DNA of 64,000 bases, from NCBI GenBank assembly GCA_006937955.1, contig SSNP01000295.1, positions 26,419 to 90,418 on the forward strand. Direction: 5' to 3'. The notes beneath the pieces were generated by a model, which ran no database searches, was not told where the DNA came from, and worked only from the letters and a program-made list of their open reading frames with translations. Position 1 is the first letter of the stretch. Every line of letters begins with the position of its first letter. Below are positions 1-13,700 of this stretch, piece after piece. Position numbers and translations under genes: made by a program. This DNA is from Pachypanchax playfairii. Taxonomy: Eukaryota > Chordata > Actinopteri > Cyprinodontiformes > Aplocheilidae.

Positions 1-1059
1 AATCATTAAGGGGAAGTGAGATGATTGTTGTTTAATGGCGAGTGGAATCTACCTTTTAGTTACATTTCTGCAACCTACTGTGCTGGAGTGTGGGTCGCAG
101 CATAAATCAGAAAAGGTCAAATGTCAGCGTGAGAACATATGATAAGCTGACGTCTAATTTTTTTTTATGCCATGCAATCTACCCACAATACCTTTGTGAT
201 CACCATAGTGAGCGCCCCTGCTGTAGATGATAAAAAAGGGTTGAGATAAAGTGCAATTTACTCTAAGTCGTTCCCTCTCAGTTAAAAGTCTAAGAGCCAT
301 AAATAAAACCAGAGTCAATGTTATAATAGTTTCTTAATTTGCTAAAATATGAGGCTGAATGCAGTTAAAAGCTTAAGAGAAGTCAATAAAAAGTAATCTG
401 AACCAGGTGGCCAAGTGGTGGCAGTACGTCGGATGTCCATGATTAAAAAGTATCAGCAGCAGAAGAAGAAGGAGTTTCCCGCCCGACCGGCAGGGGTGCT
501 GCTGTCATCCTCCTCTTGTGTTAACTTCCTGTCATGGCGGCTCCCACTATGTGCTGAACAAGTAACGCGTTTCAGGTGAGGTATATAGCTAAAACAGTAA
601 GTGTTTAGACGCCAGACTTACCTGGAAAAATGTTGTAATTTACCTTCCGCCGGCAACAACACCTGATCGACGAGATGTTTTCGTTTCATCGTCGTTGTGC
701 TCAATTCTTTTAATAATCTAACGCTGAATGTCCTGCTGAAACTTTTGTTAAATAACGTTAAATAATATCAAACAAGTGTCGCTCGTGACCTCGGCGACAC
801 AAGGATCACCAAGGTAGAGAATTTAGATTAGATAGTGTTAAACAACAGTAGAGATCTGGGGTCTGTTCCAGAAAGCAGGTTATGTGACATAACCAGATAA
901 GTTTGAGGGTAAGTTTGTAGATAACCTGAATTTTCGGTTCCAAAAACGGAGGTATCTTTTAAGGTATGTTAGTAACCATAGCAACTTAATCTCTGGTAAA
1001 GGATTTAGAGCATGACGTGTTCGTTTGATGATGATCCTGCAGCGTTTGGACTTTAAACA

Positions 1060-1340
1060 GAGTAATTTAATTAATTACAATTTCCAATATTACAACACCG
1101 TTATCATTAGTGAATGTAAAATGCAGTGCGTTACTATAAATCAATAAAACAAAGTATGTAATGTAATTAGAAACATAAACACATGGTTATATGGAGGCTG
1201 GGTGGATTAGCTAACAAGCTGTAGTCTAGTGGTAGTGTACTCATCTCTTATCCAGAGGACTGTGGTTCAATCCCTGATGCTGACAGATCACGTGTTGAAG
1301 AAGAATCAGTTTGATTTGCATAATTCAAGGAATTAGTTTT
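1060..1340. repeat. Dispersed repeat with tRNA-like segment (copy in first block)
   Basis: Related to 4068-4348 (its exact duplicate) and, with divergence, to 43140-43500. All share a stretch around 'ttacaacaccgttat', an 'aacacatggttatatggagg' block, a 'ctgacaga.c.cgtgt' block and 'gaagaatcagttt'. At ~1225-1275 there is a box-A-like 'tagtctagtggta' and a box-B-like 'ggttcaatccc', but no convincing cloverleaf, so it is a decayed tRNA-derived or MITE-like repeat and not a tRNA gene. Confidence 0.6.
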
Positions 1341-1784
1341 TTTAGTAACACAGTTCGTAATGTTCTTGTTTCATCCTGACTTGGTACAGAGTTCTTCTGG
1401 CTCCAGATAGATTACATCTGATTAAAGAAGGAGTTGATATAATATATGTCTGAGTTCATTTACAATATTATTTTACACAAATGCACACAAACATGCGCAC
1501 ACGTATCTAAAATTCACAACTTAGTCATAATAATTAAAAAGCCTGCAAAAACATAATCTGAGAGAATCCCTAAATATGTATGTTTGAGGCTTAATTGTCA
1601 GAAGTCTGTACATCCAGATTTATGTGGGAAAGTGTCTACAGGGCCTAAATGTAATATCTGAGAAAAGATTGTAAAATCACTCATAAAAATTGCATGTCAG
1701 ATTCACTTTAATATGATTAAAAACACAGAACATGTTTGTTTTCTTATTGATGGAAACACCTGTGTCTGCCTGCCCTCTACAGGT

Positions 1785-1940
1785 ATGAATGTGATGTCAT
1801 CAGTGATGCGGGGTGTGCGGTGGCTTGTCCACACAGACTGTCTTCTTTTTAAAAACATGTCTTCACCCCTCCTCTGTCCTGTCCGGAGTTCTGCTCACCT
1901 TTTCACCTGTCCACACATCAGGACGTTTGCCTCCAAACAG
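1785..1940 (+). CDS. mtif2: Duplicate copy of the mtif2 transit-peptide exon
   Basis: This is identical to the functional exon at 4793-4948. An acceptor AG at 1781-1782 precedes ATG at 1785, and the frame stays open for 52 codons to a CAG|gtgaga donor after 1940. The peptide is rich in Arg, Ser, Leu and Val with few acidic residues, as expected of a mitochondrial presequence. No downstream mtif2 exons lie between this copy and the gap, so it is either an assembly duplicate or a spare first coding exon of the same gene. It is not a second gene. Confidence 0.6.
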
Positions 1941-2975
1941 GTGAGAATGAGGGTCCCGTAGATAAATATGTAGTGAGTTTTGTTCCAAATGATCTGAAGG
2001 ATCAGTTCAGAAAGGGGAAGCAGAACCCATCCCTGGCTGTGTTCAGTTTGGGTTGGAAGTGCTGACCTGGACTGGAAGGAGCACTTTGAGGACCTGCTAA
2101 TCCCGGTTACTATTTCCTCCACTGAGGAGACAGAGCCTGAGGACTTGAATGAAAAATGAAATGACATGATAAATACTTTATTTATCCCAGAAGGGAAATT
2201 CAACTGGAGATACAGAGAACAGCTTGGCCTTCACTCTCCAGGCTACCAAGGGTCACAGTGTGCCCGGCGCACCTCGTTCAGGCCAGCCAAGATCACACAG
2301 GAGAATACATACAAATACATACATACATATACATAAGCACGCATCAGCCTGTGTGTTAGGAAAAAATATGAATAAGACCACGTAAGGTCAGAGGGAGGAG
2401 AAAAAAGGTTCCCTACACCCAGTGCCCCAACATGAGGGGCGCTCGATGTAAGCAATAAAAACCTCCAGCAGGGGGGGTTCACGAGACATGTTGAGAACTT
2501 TCTTGAGGATGTGAATGTAATCAGTGTATGTAGTTGTGTGAGGAGAGTTATCAAGGACACCGTCTCTGGGACAACGCAGATGTTATGTCTTCCACAGTCT
2601 TAGGCGCCCGGTGGACACGGGTAAGGAGGGGGCTGTGTGTCTAGGTGCTCACTGCTCCAGGAGGAATTTAGTGTTTTGGCCTTGAGGCCAGCCGAAAAGA
2701 GATAACAGAGATTAAGTCGAAGCTGAAGAATTGCAACAGCTTCTCATTGTCCATATGGTGCACTATTGTGGAAAAATGTCCGAATCATCCTAATTAGGCC
2801 AAATTGCATAGTACCAATAATCAATCAATCACTTCTCCACTCCGAGCCGAAACTGCAACTTCTCCAAGGTGGCACCAATCCTTCCAGTGAGATCCAGCAG
2901 CGCACCCAGTTTACGGTTCAGCTCCAGGACCCCATCAGCCAGCTTACAATCCCGCTCCTGGACCTCCCCGTCCCG

Positions 2976-2985
2976 NNNNNNNNNN
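2976..2985. other. Assembly gap (10 Ns)
   Basis: Ten consecutive Ns. They are followed by 23 bases (2986-3008) found nowhere else in the window, and then by the second copy of the block. Single Ns also occur at 7540 and 38564, both inside tandem arrays, where assembly is hardest. Confidence 0.99.
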
Positions 2986-3439
2986 GCTGCAGTTTTTATA
3001 TTAGACCTAATCATTAAGGGGAAGTGAGATGATTGTTGTTTAATGGCGAGTGGAATCTACCTTTTAGTTACATTTCTGCAACCTACTGTGCTGGAGTGTG
3101 GGTCGCAGCATAAATCAGAAAAGGTCAAATGTCAGCGTGAGAACATATGATAAGCTGACGTCTAATTTTTTTTTATGCCATGCAATCTACCCACAATACC
3201 TTTGTGATCACCATAGTGAGCGCCCCTGCTGTAGATGATAAAAAAGGGTTGAGATAAAGTGCAATTTACTCTAAGTCGTTCCCTCTCAGTTAAAAGTCTA
3301 AGAGCCATAAATAAAACCAGAGTCAATGTTATAATAGTTTCTTAATTTGCTAAAATATGAGGCTGAATGCAGTTAAAAGCTTAAGAGAAGTCAATAAAAA
3401 GTAATCTGAACCAGGTGGCCAAGTGGTGGCAGTACGTCG

Positions 3440-3583
3440 GATGTCCATGATTAAAAAGTATCAGCAGCAGAAGAAGAAGGAGTTTCCCGCCCGACCGGCA
3501 GGGGTGCTGCTGTCATCCTCCTCTTGTGTTAACTTCCTGTCATGGCGGCTCCCACTATGTGCTGAACAAGTAACGCGTTTCAG
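3440..3583 (+). promoter_or_regulatory. mtif2: Putative mtif2 promoter / noncoding first exon
   Basis: A relatively GC-rich stretch contains a TCCTGTCATGGCGGCTCCC block, typical of vertebrate housekeeping 5' ends. It finishes in a good donor, TTTCAG|gtgagg, after 3583, and the next acceptor leads to the ATG exon at 4793. The block holds a seven-codon upstream frame (ATG GCG GCT ... TGA) that would sit in the 5' leader. The same segment is at 432-575 in the first copy. The transcription start cannot be seen, so this is inference from composition and the donor. Confidence 0.4.
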
Positions 3584-4067
3584 GTGAGGTATATAGCTAA
3601 AACAGTAAGTGTTTAGACGCCAGACTTACCTGGAAAAATGTTGTAATTTACCTTCCGCCGGCAACAACACCTGATCGACGAGATGTTTTCGTTTCATCGT
3701 CGTTGTGCTCAATTCTTTTAATAATCTAACGCTGAATGTCCTGCTGAAACTTTTGTTAAATAACGTTAAATAATATCAAACAAGTGTCGCTCGTGACCTC
3801 GGCGACACAAGGATCACCAAGGTAGAGAATTTAGATTAGATAGTGTTAAACAACAGTAGAGATCTGGGGTCTGTTCCAGAAAGCAGGTTATGTGACATAA
3901 CCAGATAAGTTTGAGGGTAAGTTTGTAGATAACCTGAATTTTCGGTTCCAAAAACGGAGGTATCTTTTAAGGTATGTTAGTAACCATAGCAACTTAATCT
4001 CTGGTAAAGGATTTAGAGCATGACGTGTTCGTTTGATGATGATCCTGCAGCGTTTGGACTTTAAACA

Positions 4068-4348
4068 GAGTAATTTAATTAATTACAATTTCCAATATTA
4101 CAACACCGTTATCATTAGTGAATGTAAAATGCAGTGCGTTACTATAAATCAATAAAACAAAGTATGTAATGTAATTAGAAACATAAACACATGGTTATAT
4201 GGAGGCTGGGTGGATTAGCTAACAAGCTGTAGTCTAGTGGTAGTGTACTCATCTCTTATCCAGAGGACTGTGGTTCAATCCCTGATGCTGACAGATCACG
4301 TGTTGAAGAAGAATCAGTTTGATTTGCATAATTCAAGGAATTAGTTTT
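4068..4348. repeat. Dispersed repeat with tRNA-like segment (copy in second block)
   Basis: Exact counterpart of 1060-1340 and relative of 43140-43500. It lies upstream of the mtif2 transit-peptide exon. Confidence 0.6.
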
Positions 4349-4792
4349 TTTAGTAACACAGTTCGTAATGTTCTTGTTTCATCCTGACTTGGTACAGAGT
4401 TCTTCTGGCTCCAGATAGATTACATCTGATTAAAGAAGGAGTTGATATAATATATGTCTGAGTTCATTTACAATATTATTTTACACAAATGCACACAAAC
4501 ATGCGCACACGTATCTAAAATTCACAACTTAGTCATAATAATTAAAAAGCCTGCAAAAACATAATCTGAGAGAATCCCTAAATATGTATGTTTGAGGCTT
4601 AATTGTCAGAAGTCTGTACATCCAGATTTATGTGGGAAAGTGTCTACAGGGCCTAAATGTAATATCTGAGAAAAGATTGTAAAATCACTCATAAAAATTG
4701 CATGTCAGATTCACTTTAATATGATTAAAAACACAGAACATGTTTGTTTTCTTATTGATGGAAACACCTGTGTCTGCCTGCCCTCTACAGGT

Positions 4793-7700
4793 ATGAATGT
4801 GATGTCATCAGTGATGCGGGGTGTGCGGTGGCTTGTCCACACAGACTGTCTTCTTTTTAAAAACATGTCTTCACCCCTCCTCTGTCCTGTCCGGAGTTCT
4901 GCTCACCTTTTCACCTGTCCACACATCAGGACGTTTGCCTCCAAACAGGTGAGAATGAGGGTCCCGTAGATAAATATGTAGTGAGTTTTGTTCCAAATGA
5001 TCTGAAGGATCAGTTCAGAAAGGGGAAGCAGAACCCATCCCTGGCTGTGTTCAGTTTGGGTTGGAAGTGCTGACCTGGACTGGAAGGAGCACTTTGAGGA
5101 CCTGCTAATCCCGGTTACTATTTCCTCCACTGAGGAGACAGAGCCTGAGGACTTGAATGAAAAATGAAATGACATGATAAATACTTTATTTATCCCAGAA
5201 GGGAAATTCAACTGGAGATACAGAGAACAGCTTGGCCTTCACTCTCCAGGCTACCAAGGGTCACAGTGTGCCCGGCGCACCTCGTTCAGGCCAGCCAAGA
5301 TCACACAGGAGAATACATACAAATACATACATACATATACATAAGCACGCATCAGCCTGTGTGTTAGGAAAAAATATGAATAAGACCACGTAAGGTCAGA
5401 GGGAGGAGAAAAAAGGTTCCCTACACCCAGTGCCCCAACATGAGGGGCGCTCGATGTAAGCAATAAAAACCTCCAGCAGGGGGGGTTCACGAGACATGTT
5501 GAGAACTTTCTTGAGGATGTGAATGTAATCAGTGTATGTAGTTGTGTGAGGAGAGTTATCAAGGACACCGTCTCTGGGACAACGCAGATGTTATGTCTTC
5601 CACAGTCTTAGGCGCCCGGTGGACACGGGTAAGGAGGGGGCTGTGTGTCTAGGTGCTCACTGCTCCAGGAGGAATTTAGTGTTTTGGCCTTGAGGCCAGC
5701 CGAAAAGAGATAACAGAGATTAAGTCGAAGCTGAAGAATTGCAACAGCTTCTCATTGTCCATATGGTGCACTATTGTGGAAAAATGTCCGAATCATCCTA
5801 ATTAGGCCAAATTGCATAGTACCAATAATCAATCAATCACTTCTCCACTCCGAGCCGAAACTGCAACTTCTCCAAGGTGGCACCAATCCTTCCAGTGAGA
5901 TCCAGCAGCGCACCCAGTTTACGGTTCAGCTCCAGGACCCCATCAGCCAGCTTACAATCCCGCTCCTGGACCTCCCCGTCCCGTTCGAGAATCACAGCCA
6001 GCTGGTCGTGGTACTGCTCCGAGACCGCATCCAGTTTGCGATCCAGATCTCCGAATCTTTGCCAGATGCGGCCTATCCAATCCATAACTTTAGAATTTGT
6101 AGATACATCAGGTAACCACCAACGCCGATCAGCAGGTACCCCACGATCAATAATCCAAATATGTACACATCCTCCACGTCTTCGACAGCCAGAACAGACA
6201 GGCATACCATCTTCCACTCACCCCAGGAATCCATGGTAAACCCAGCCGGGAGGGCCGACTCTGGGCATGATGGCTCCCCCTTTTTCAGCCTTAAGTTTGA
6301 AAAAACTTTGTCCAATGCGTTGAGTGACCACGAAACCAGATCCATTTTTCTAATTTTCAATTTGCAGCAGCCAGTACAGAGAAACACAGAGACGAGACGA
6401 GAAGCAGGAACAGTGGGGGAGGACAAAGATAAGGGAGCAGCTGGAAAAGCGACTGTTCACAACAAGAGGCAGAAGAAGATTTGGTGGGACTTGGGGGGGA
6501 GTCAAGTCTGTCACACCAGCAGAGATCCTGAGATAGTTAAAAAGCTGCCTAGCAGCAAGGGCTGACATGGTGACACGCCTCTTCAGTGAACATAGAGGAC
6601 CAGGACAACACCTGTGGAGTGTAAGACGGGGGTGGTGTTTCCAATTCCCAAAAAGGGGGACCGGAGAGTTCAATGATAGGAAGATACACACTGACAGACC
6701 CAATGCTGCCAACCACTGGACCCTCCGACCACCATCAAACAACCACTGGACCCTCCGACCACCACCAAACAGCCACCGGACCCTCCGACTTCCACCAAAC
6801 AACTGGACCCACCAACCACCACCAAACAACCACTGGACCCTCCGACCACCATCAAACAACCACTGGACCCTCCGACCACCACCAAACAGCCACCGGACCC
6901 TCCGACCACCACCAAACAGCCACCGGACCCTCCGACCACCACCAAACAGCCACCGGACCCTCCGACCACCGCCAAAGAGCCACCGGACATCCGACCTCCA
7001 CCAAACAGCCACCGGACCCTCCGACCACCGCCAAACAGCCACCGGACCATCCGACCTCCACCGAACAGCCACCGGACCCTCCGACCACGACCGACCACTG
7101 CCAAACAGCCACCGTACTCTCCGACCACCGCCAAACAGCCACCGGACCCTCCAAACACCACCTGACAGCCACCGGACCCTCCGACCACCGCTAAACAGCC
7201 ACCGGACCCTCCGAACACCACCAAACAGCCACCGGACCCTCCGACCACCACCAAACAGCCACCGGACCCTCCGACCACCACCAAACAGACACCGGACCCA
7301 CCAACCACCACCAAACAGCCACCGGACCCTCCAACCACCGCCAAAGAGCCACCGGACCCTCCGACCACCACCAAAGAGCCACCGGACCCTCCGACCACCA
7401 CCAAACAGCCACCGGACCCTCCAACCACCGCCAAACAGCCACCGGACCCTCCAACCACCACCAAAGAGCCACCGGACCCTCCAAACACCACTCAATAGCC
7501 ACCGGACCCTCCGACCACCGCCAAACAGCCACCGGACCANGCCCCTCCGACCACCACCAGACAGCCACCGGACCCTCCGACCACCACCAAAGAGCCACCG
7601 GACCCTCCGACCACCACCAAACAGCCACCGGACCCTCGACCACCACCAAACAGCCACCGGATCCTCCGACCACCGCCAAACAGCCACCGGACCCTCCGAC

Positions 7701-10700
7701 CACCGCCAAAGAGCCACCGGACCCTCCGACCACCGCCAAAGAGCCACCGGACACTCCGACCACCGCCAAACAGCCACCGGACACTCCGACCACCGCCAAA
7801 CAGCCACCGGACACTCCGACCACCACCAGACAGCCACCGGACCCTCCGACCACCACCAGACAGCCACCGGACCCTCCGACCACCACCAAACAGCCACCGG
7901 ACCCTCCGACCACCACCAGACAGGATAATGGGTGACATCTAGATCAGATTCAGACATCTAGATTCAGTTTTTATCAGTTTCTGGTTCAGATTGACCCATC
8001 TGGATCAGTTCTTTGTAACTTCCACTTGAGTCTCTTATTGTGAGCCATTTTTCAGATAAGATAACAGAAGAAACTTTAAACATGACCCAGATGTTTTGTT
8101 CCATCTGCAGATGCTTCTCTCCATCCAAACAGCAGAAAAACAGAACAGGTTTAGTTAAAAAGACAGACTTTGCTTATGTGAAACTGGGTCGAGTCATGGG
8201 TTCTTTATTCAGTTACCGGACCTGTTGAAAACCTCTTAAGGACTAAGGAAAAGAGAAAGATCCAGGTCTTGATTTTTTAACGACAGTCATGTAAATCCAA
8301 GAAGAAGAAATTCCCACCTTGAGCCTGAACAAAGACTGAATGTAAAACAGATGGTTTCAGTCTGAAGCAGATCTTCAGATGTTTCTTCTTACATTAAATT
8401 TAAGTCTCAGTTAAAACTTTGCTCAGATTTTGTGATTCAGAAAAGATTAATATGTTCAAACTTTATAGTAAAAATACTAAATGTTTGATTTGCATTTTGT
8501 TACAAAACTCTAATGTAAACAGTGTCCCAGGAAATTATATGAAAATATTATATATTTATAATATTATTGTTCAGTGAAATAATTCATCAGAAAGAACATA
8601 CAACATTATTAAAAGACCTTATCATGTTGTGTTGGAGGTCAAAGGTCAGAGGAAAGATCCCAAGAAGCAAAATGTGAAGCCCAAAGTGGACAAGCAGGAA
8701 GTGGAAATCAGACAAGGAATGACAGCAGCGGATCTCGCCGCCGCCATGAACAAAGACTTTGGTAAGGACCGTTAGAAAAGATTAGTCTTCATCTGAGTGA
8801 ATCTGCTGAATCACCTGTGTGTTTTTCTGAAGATCACATCTTGGAAGCTTTGCTCAACACCTCGGTGGACCTAGACTCTCTGCATCCATGTTCAGTTCTG
8901 GAGGAGAGGTGGATCAAGGAGGTGGTGACCCGAACGGGTATGAAGTTTAAATGGGCCAAAGTCAGCGAGAAAAGAGAGCGACCCAACAAAGACACCCAGC
9001 GGAGGTAACTGGAATAGAGATTCAAGGTCTGGAGACTGGAGGTTTACGACCCCAGACTCGAGGACTGGAGGTTTACGACCTCAGACTGGAGGTTTACGAC
9101 CCCAGACTCGAGGACTGGAGGTTTCTGACCCCAGACTGGAGGTTTACGACCCCAGACTCGAGGATTGGAGGTTTCTGACCCCAGACTGGAGGTTTACGAC
9201 CCCAGACTCGAGGACTGGAGGTTTACGACCCCAGACTGGAGGTTTACGACCCCAGACTGGAGGTTTACGACCTCAGACTGGAGGTTTACGACCCCAGACT
9301 GGAGGTTTACGACTTCAGACTGGAGGTTTACGACCTCAGACTGGAGGTTTACGACCCCAGACTCGAGGACTGGAGGTTTCTGACCAGATCTTTTTTCATC
9401 AGATCTTTTTTCATCAGCATCTTGACAGGTTTACTTTGACTTTTTTTCTTCATCATGCAGACTGAGGGATAAAGAGTGACTGATCTCAGATGTTTAACAT
9501 GTTCCAGTCAATACGAGGACTTTTGTTTGTTGCAATGTTAAATTCTATTTTATATTGTTTAAGAAAGAATCTTCTTTGTGTAAATGTTCAAATTTCTTTT
9601 AGTTCAGTAAATGTTTAACTCGAGACATGTTTCTTATCACTTCTTATTGTGAAACTGGTATTTATTTCTCAGACAGATCAGTAATATCCCCTGATCCAGT
9701 CTTATTTCTAACGGTCATCTGCCTTAGAAAAACTATCAACCCCCACCTGCAACAGCTTTTTACTCCTGCAGATTTATATATGACTCCTGACCCTGCAGGC
9801 CGCCGGCGGACCCGTCGTTGTTGGTGAGTCGCCCCCCAGTAGTCACAATCATGGGTCATGTGGACCATGGGAAGACAACACTGCTGGACAGCCTGAGGAA
9901 GAGTCAGATCGTTTCCACAGAAGCCGGCGGCATCACGCAGCACATTGGAGCTTTTCTGGGTAACATCTGACTCAAACTTCATTAATAAAAACGTGGACAA
10001 CGGGAAACATGACTGAATGAAAACAAACTCAAATTTTATTTTGATGAATTCTAATGAGTCATAAAAAAGTTCAATAAGTTAACTTAAAAGAGAATCGATT
10101 CAATTCTGTAGAGGGTTCTATCTGTAGACAGGAAGGATCTCCTGTAGAGGGTTCTATCTGTAGACAGGAAGGATCTCCTGTAGAGGGTTCTATCTGTAGA
10201 CAGGAAGGATCTCCTGTAGAGGGTTCTGGGTTCTATCTGTGCACGGGAAGGATCTCCTGTAGAGGGTTCTATCTGTGGACGGGAAGGATCTCCTGTAGAG
10301 GGTTCTAGCTGTAGATGGGAAGGATCTCCTGTAGAGGGTTCTATCTGTGGACGGGAAGGATCTCCTGTAGAGGGTTCTAGCTGTGGACGGGAAGGATCTC
10401 CTGTAGAGGGTTCTAGCTGTAGACAGGAAGGATCTCCTGTAGAGGGTTCTAGCTGTAGAGGGGAAGGATCTCCTGTAGAGGGTTCTAGCTGTAGACAGGA
10501 AGGATCTCCTGTAGAGGGTTCTAGGTGTGGACAGGAAGGATATCCTGTAGCGGGTTCTAGGTGTGGACAGGAAGGATATCCTGTAGCGGTCTGTGCTGCA
10601 GCGGATTATGAAGAATCTTCTGGCTGACAAGTAGCCCCCTGCAAGCAACTGTCGATTCCCCATTTGGAGCTGTCTTGCTGGGGCACAAATGTCTAGACTC

Positions 10701-13700
10701 CTCCTCAGCGAGCTTACAAATCAAATACTTTATTAATCCCCGAAGGGAAATTAAGTGTTGTTGTAGCTCAGTTCTTTTTCAGGTAACCATTGTAGAAGGT
10801 TCAAGCTGTGGACAGGAAGGTTCTCCTGTAGAGGGATCTAGCCGTGGACGGGAAGGATCTCCTGTAGAGGGTTCTAGCTGTGGACGGGAAGGATCTCCTG
10901 TAGAGGGTTCTAGCTGTGGACGGGAAGGTTCTCCTGTGGAGAGTTCTAGCCATAGATGGGAAGGATCTCCTGTAGAGGGTTCTATCTGTGGAGAGGAAGG
11001 ATCTCCTGTAGAGGGTTCTAGCTGTGGACGGGAAGGATCTCCTGTGGAGAGTTCTAGCCATAGATGGGAAGGATCTCCTGTGGAGGGTTCTAGATCCGTT
11101 TTCTAATGTTTGTTTTTCTCCAGTTCAGCTGCCGACAGGTGAGAAGATCACTTTCCTGGACACACCTGGTCATGCTGCCTTTTCCTCCATGAGAGCCCGC
11201 GGAGCCAACGCCACTGATATTGTCATCTTGGTGGTGGCGGCTGATGATGGCGTAATGAACCAAACAATTGAGTCCATCCAGCATGCCAAAAGAACCAAAG
11301 GTATGATCCGAGCCTGTTAAGTAAGAGATGAAAAATCCCAGTCTCATTTTTTCAGTTTTTCTGTTCTGCTCCTTCACATGATGTTTGGGACCGTTTGCGG
11401 TTGTGGATCAGTTCCTGTGATCGTTGCTGTAAATAAGTGTGACAAGCCTCAGGCCGACCCCGAGAGGGTCAAACAGGAGCTGCTGCGTCACGACCTCATC
11501 TGTGAGGACATGGGAGGAGACGTTCAGGCCATCAACATCTCTGCTCTGAAGGTGATCTGATACCAACAGAACCCCCAGATGTGTTATGCAACCCCAGGTC
11601 GAGTAACGGGACCACACGTCTGGGGTCGAGTAACGGGACCACACATCTGAGGTCCAGTAACGGGAATACATGTCTGGGGTCGAGTAACGGGACCACACGT
11701 CTGGGGTCGAGTAACGGGACCACACGTCTGGGGTCGAGTAATGGGACCACATGTCTGGGGTCGAGTAACGGGACCACACATCTGAGGTCCAGTAACGGGA
11801 ATACATGTCTGGGGTCGAGTAACGGGACCACACGTCTCGGGTCGCACGTCTGGGGTCGAGTAACGGAACCACACGTCTGGGGTCGAGTAACGGAACCACG
11901 CGTCTGGGGTCGAGTAACGGAACCACGCGTCTGGGGTCGAGTAATGGGACCACACGTCTGGGGTCGAGTAACGGGACCACACGTCTGGGGTCGAGTAACG
12001 GGACCACACGTCTCGGGTCGAGTAATGGGACCACACGTCTCGGGTCGCACGTCTGGGGTCGAGTAACGGGACCACACGTCTCGGGTCGCACGTCTGGGGT
12101 CGAGTAACGGGACCACACGTCTGGGGTCGAGTAACGGGACCACACGTCTCGGGTCGCACGTCTGGGGTCGAGTAACGGAACCACACGTCTGGGGTCGAGT
12201 AACAGAACCACGCGTCTGGGGTCGAGTAACGGGACCACACGTCTGTGGTCGAGTAACGGGACCACACGTCTCGGGTCGAGTAATGGGACCACACGTCTGG
12301 GGTCGAGTAACGGAACCACACGTCTGGGGTCGAGTAACAGAACCACGCGTCTGGGGTCGAGTAACGGAACCACGCGTCTGGGGTCGAGTAATGGGACCAC
12401 ACGTCTCGGGTCGCACGTCTGGGGTCGAGTATCGGGACCACACGTCTCGGGTCACACGTCTCGGGTCGAGTAACGGGACCACACGTCTCGGGTCACACGT
12501 CTCGGGTCGAGTAACGGGACCACACGTCTCGGGTCGAGTAACGGGACCACACGTCTCGGGTCGCACGTCTGGGGTCGAGTAACGGAACCACACGTCTGGG
12601 GTCGAGTAACGGAACCACGCGTCTGGGGTCGAGTAATGGGACCACACGTCTCGGGTCGCACGACGGGGGTCGAGTAAGGGGACCACACGTCTCGGGTCGC
12701 ACGTCTGGGGTCGAGTAACGGGACCACACGTCTCGGGCCGCACGTCTGGGGTCGAGTAACGGGACCACACGTCTCGGGTCGAGTAACGGGACCACACGTC
12801 TCGGGTCGCACGTCTGGGGTCGAGTAAGGGGACCACACATCTGGGGTCGAGTAAGGGGACCACACGTCTGGGGTCGAGTAACGGGACCACACGTCTGGGG
12901 TCGCACGTCTGGGGTCGAGTATCGGGACCACACGTCTCGGGTCACACGTCTCGGGTCGAGTAACGGGACCACACGTCTCGGGTCACACGTCTGGGGTCGA
13001 GTAAGGGGACCACACGTCTGGGGTCGAGTAACGGGACCACACGTCTGGGGTCGAGTAACGGGACCACACGTCTGGGGTCGAGTAACGGGACCACACGTCT
13101 CGGGTCGAGTAATGGGACCACACGTCTGGGGTCGAGTAACGGGACCACACGTCTGGGGTCGAGTAACGGGACCACACGTCTCGGGTCGCACGTCTGGGGT
13201 CGAGTAACGGGACCACACGTCTGGGGTCGAGTAACGGGACCACACGTCTCGGGTCGAGTAACGGGACCACACGTCTCGGGTCGCACGTCTGGGGTCGAGT
13301 AACGGGACCACACGTCTGGGGTCGAGTAACGGGACCACACGTCTGGGGTCGAGTAACGGGACCACACGTCTCGGGTCGAGTAATGGGACCACACGTCTGG
13401 GGTCACACGTCTCGGGTCGAGTAACGGGACCACACGTCTCGGGTCGAGTAACGGGACCACACATCTCGGGTCGCACGTCTCGGGTCGAGTAACGGGACCA
13501 CACGTCTGGAGTCGAGTAACGGGACCACACGTCTGGGGTCGAGTAACGGGACCACACGTCTCGGGTCGCACGTCTGGGGTCGAGTAACGGGACCACACGT
13601 CTCGGGTCGAGTAACGGGACCACACGTCTGGGGTCGCACGTCTCGGGTCGAGTAAGGGGACCACACATCTGGGTCGCACGTCTGGGGTCAAGTAACGGGA

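Larger units (their letters stand above)
1..2975. repeat. First copy of a ~3 kb duplicated block (offset 3008)
   Basis: Bases 1-2975 reappear at 3009-5983 with a constant offset of 3008. I saw no difference in the stretches compared, and all open frames in the two copies translate identically. The copy ends exactly at the run of Ns at 2976, whereas copy 2 runs on without a break into the rest of mtif2. It carries a GC-rich promoter-like segment, an mtif2 transit-peptide exon, a tRNA-like repeat and an L2-tail repeat. The exact identity and the end at a gap suggest two contig ends covering the same DNA that were not merged. A very recent real tandem duplication is the alternative. Confidence 0.9.
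3009..5983. repeat. Second copy of the ~3 kb block, contiguous with mtif2
   Basis: Matches 1-2975. This copy continues into unique sequence from 5984 and so into the rest of the mtif2 gene. It is therefore the one treated as real in the mtif2 model. Confidence 0.9.

Noticed and set aside
1211..1300. Possible tRNA gene with A and B boxes
   Set aside because: The box-like words are present, but no acceptor stem or cloverleaf can be formed, and relatives occur elsewhere in the window, so it is a tRNA-derived repeat.
1713..1961. 82-codon frame as a complete small gene
   Set aside because: The first 24 codons precede an intron acceptor; only the part from 1785 matches a presequence exon ending at a donor, so it is an mtif2 exon (duplicate copy).
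6350..7957. A 535-codon Trp/Gly/Val-rich frame and a 453-codon His/Pro-rich frame
   Set aside because: Complementary readings of the 30-bp minisatellite; no domain and no sensible start or splice context.
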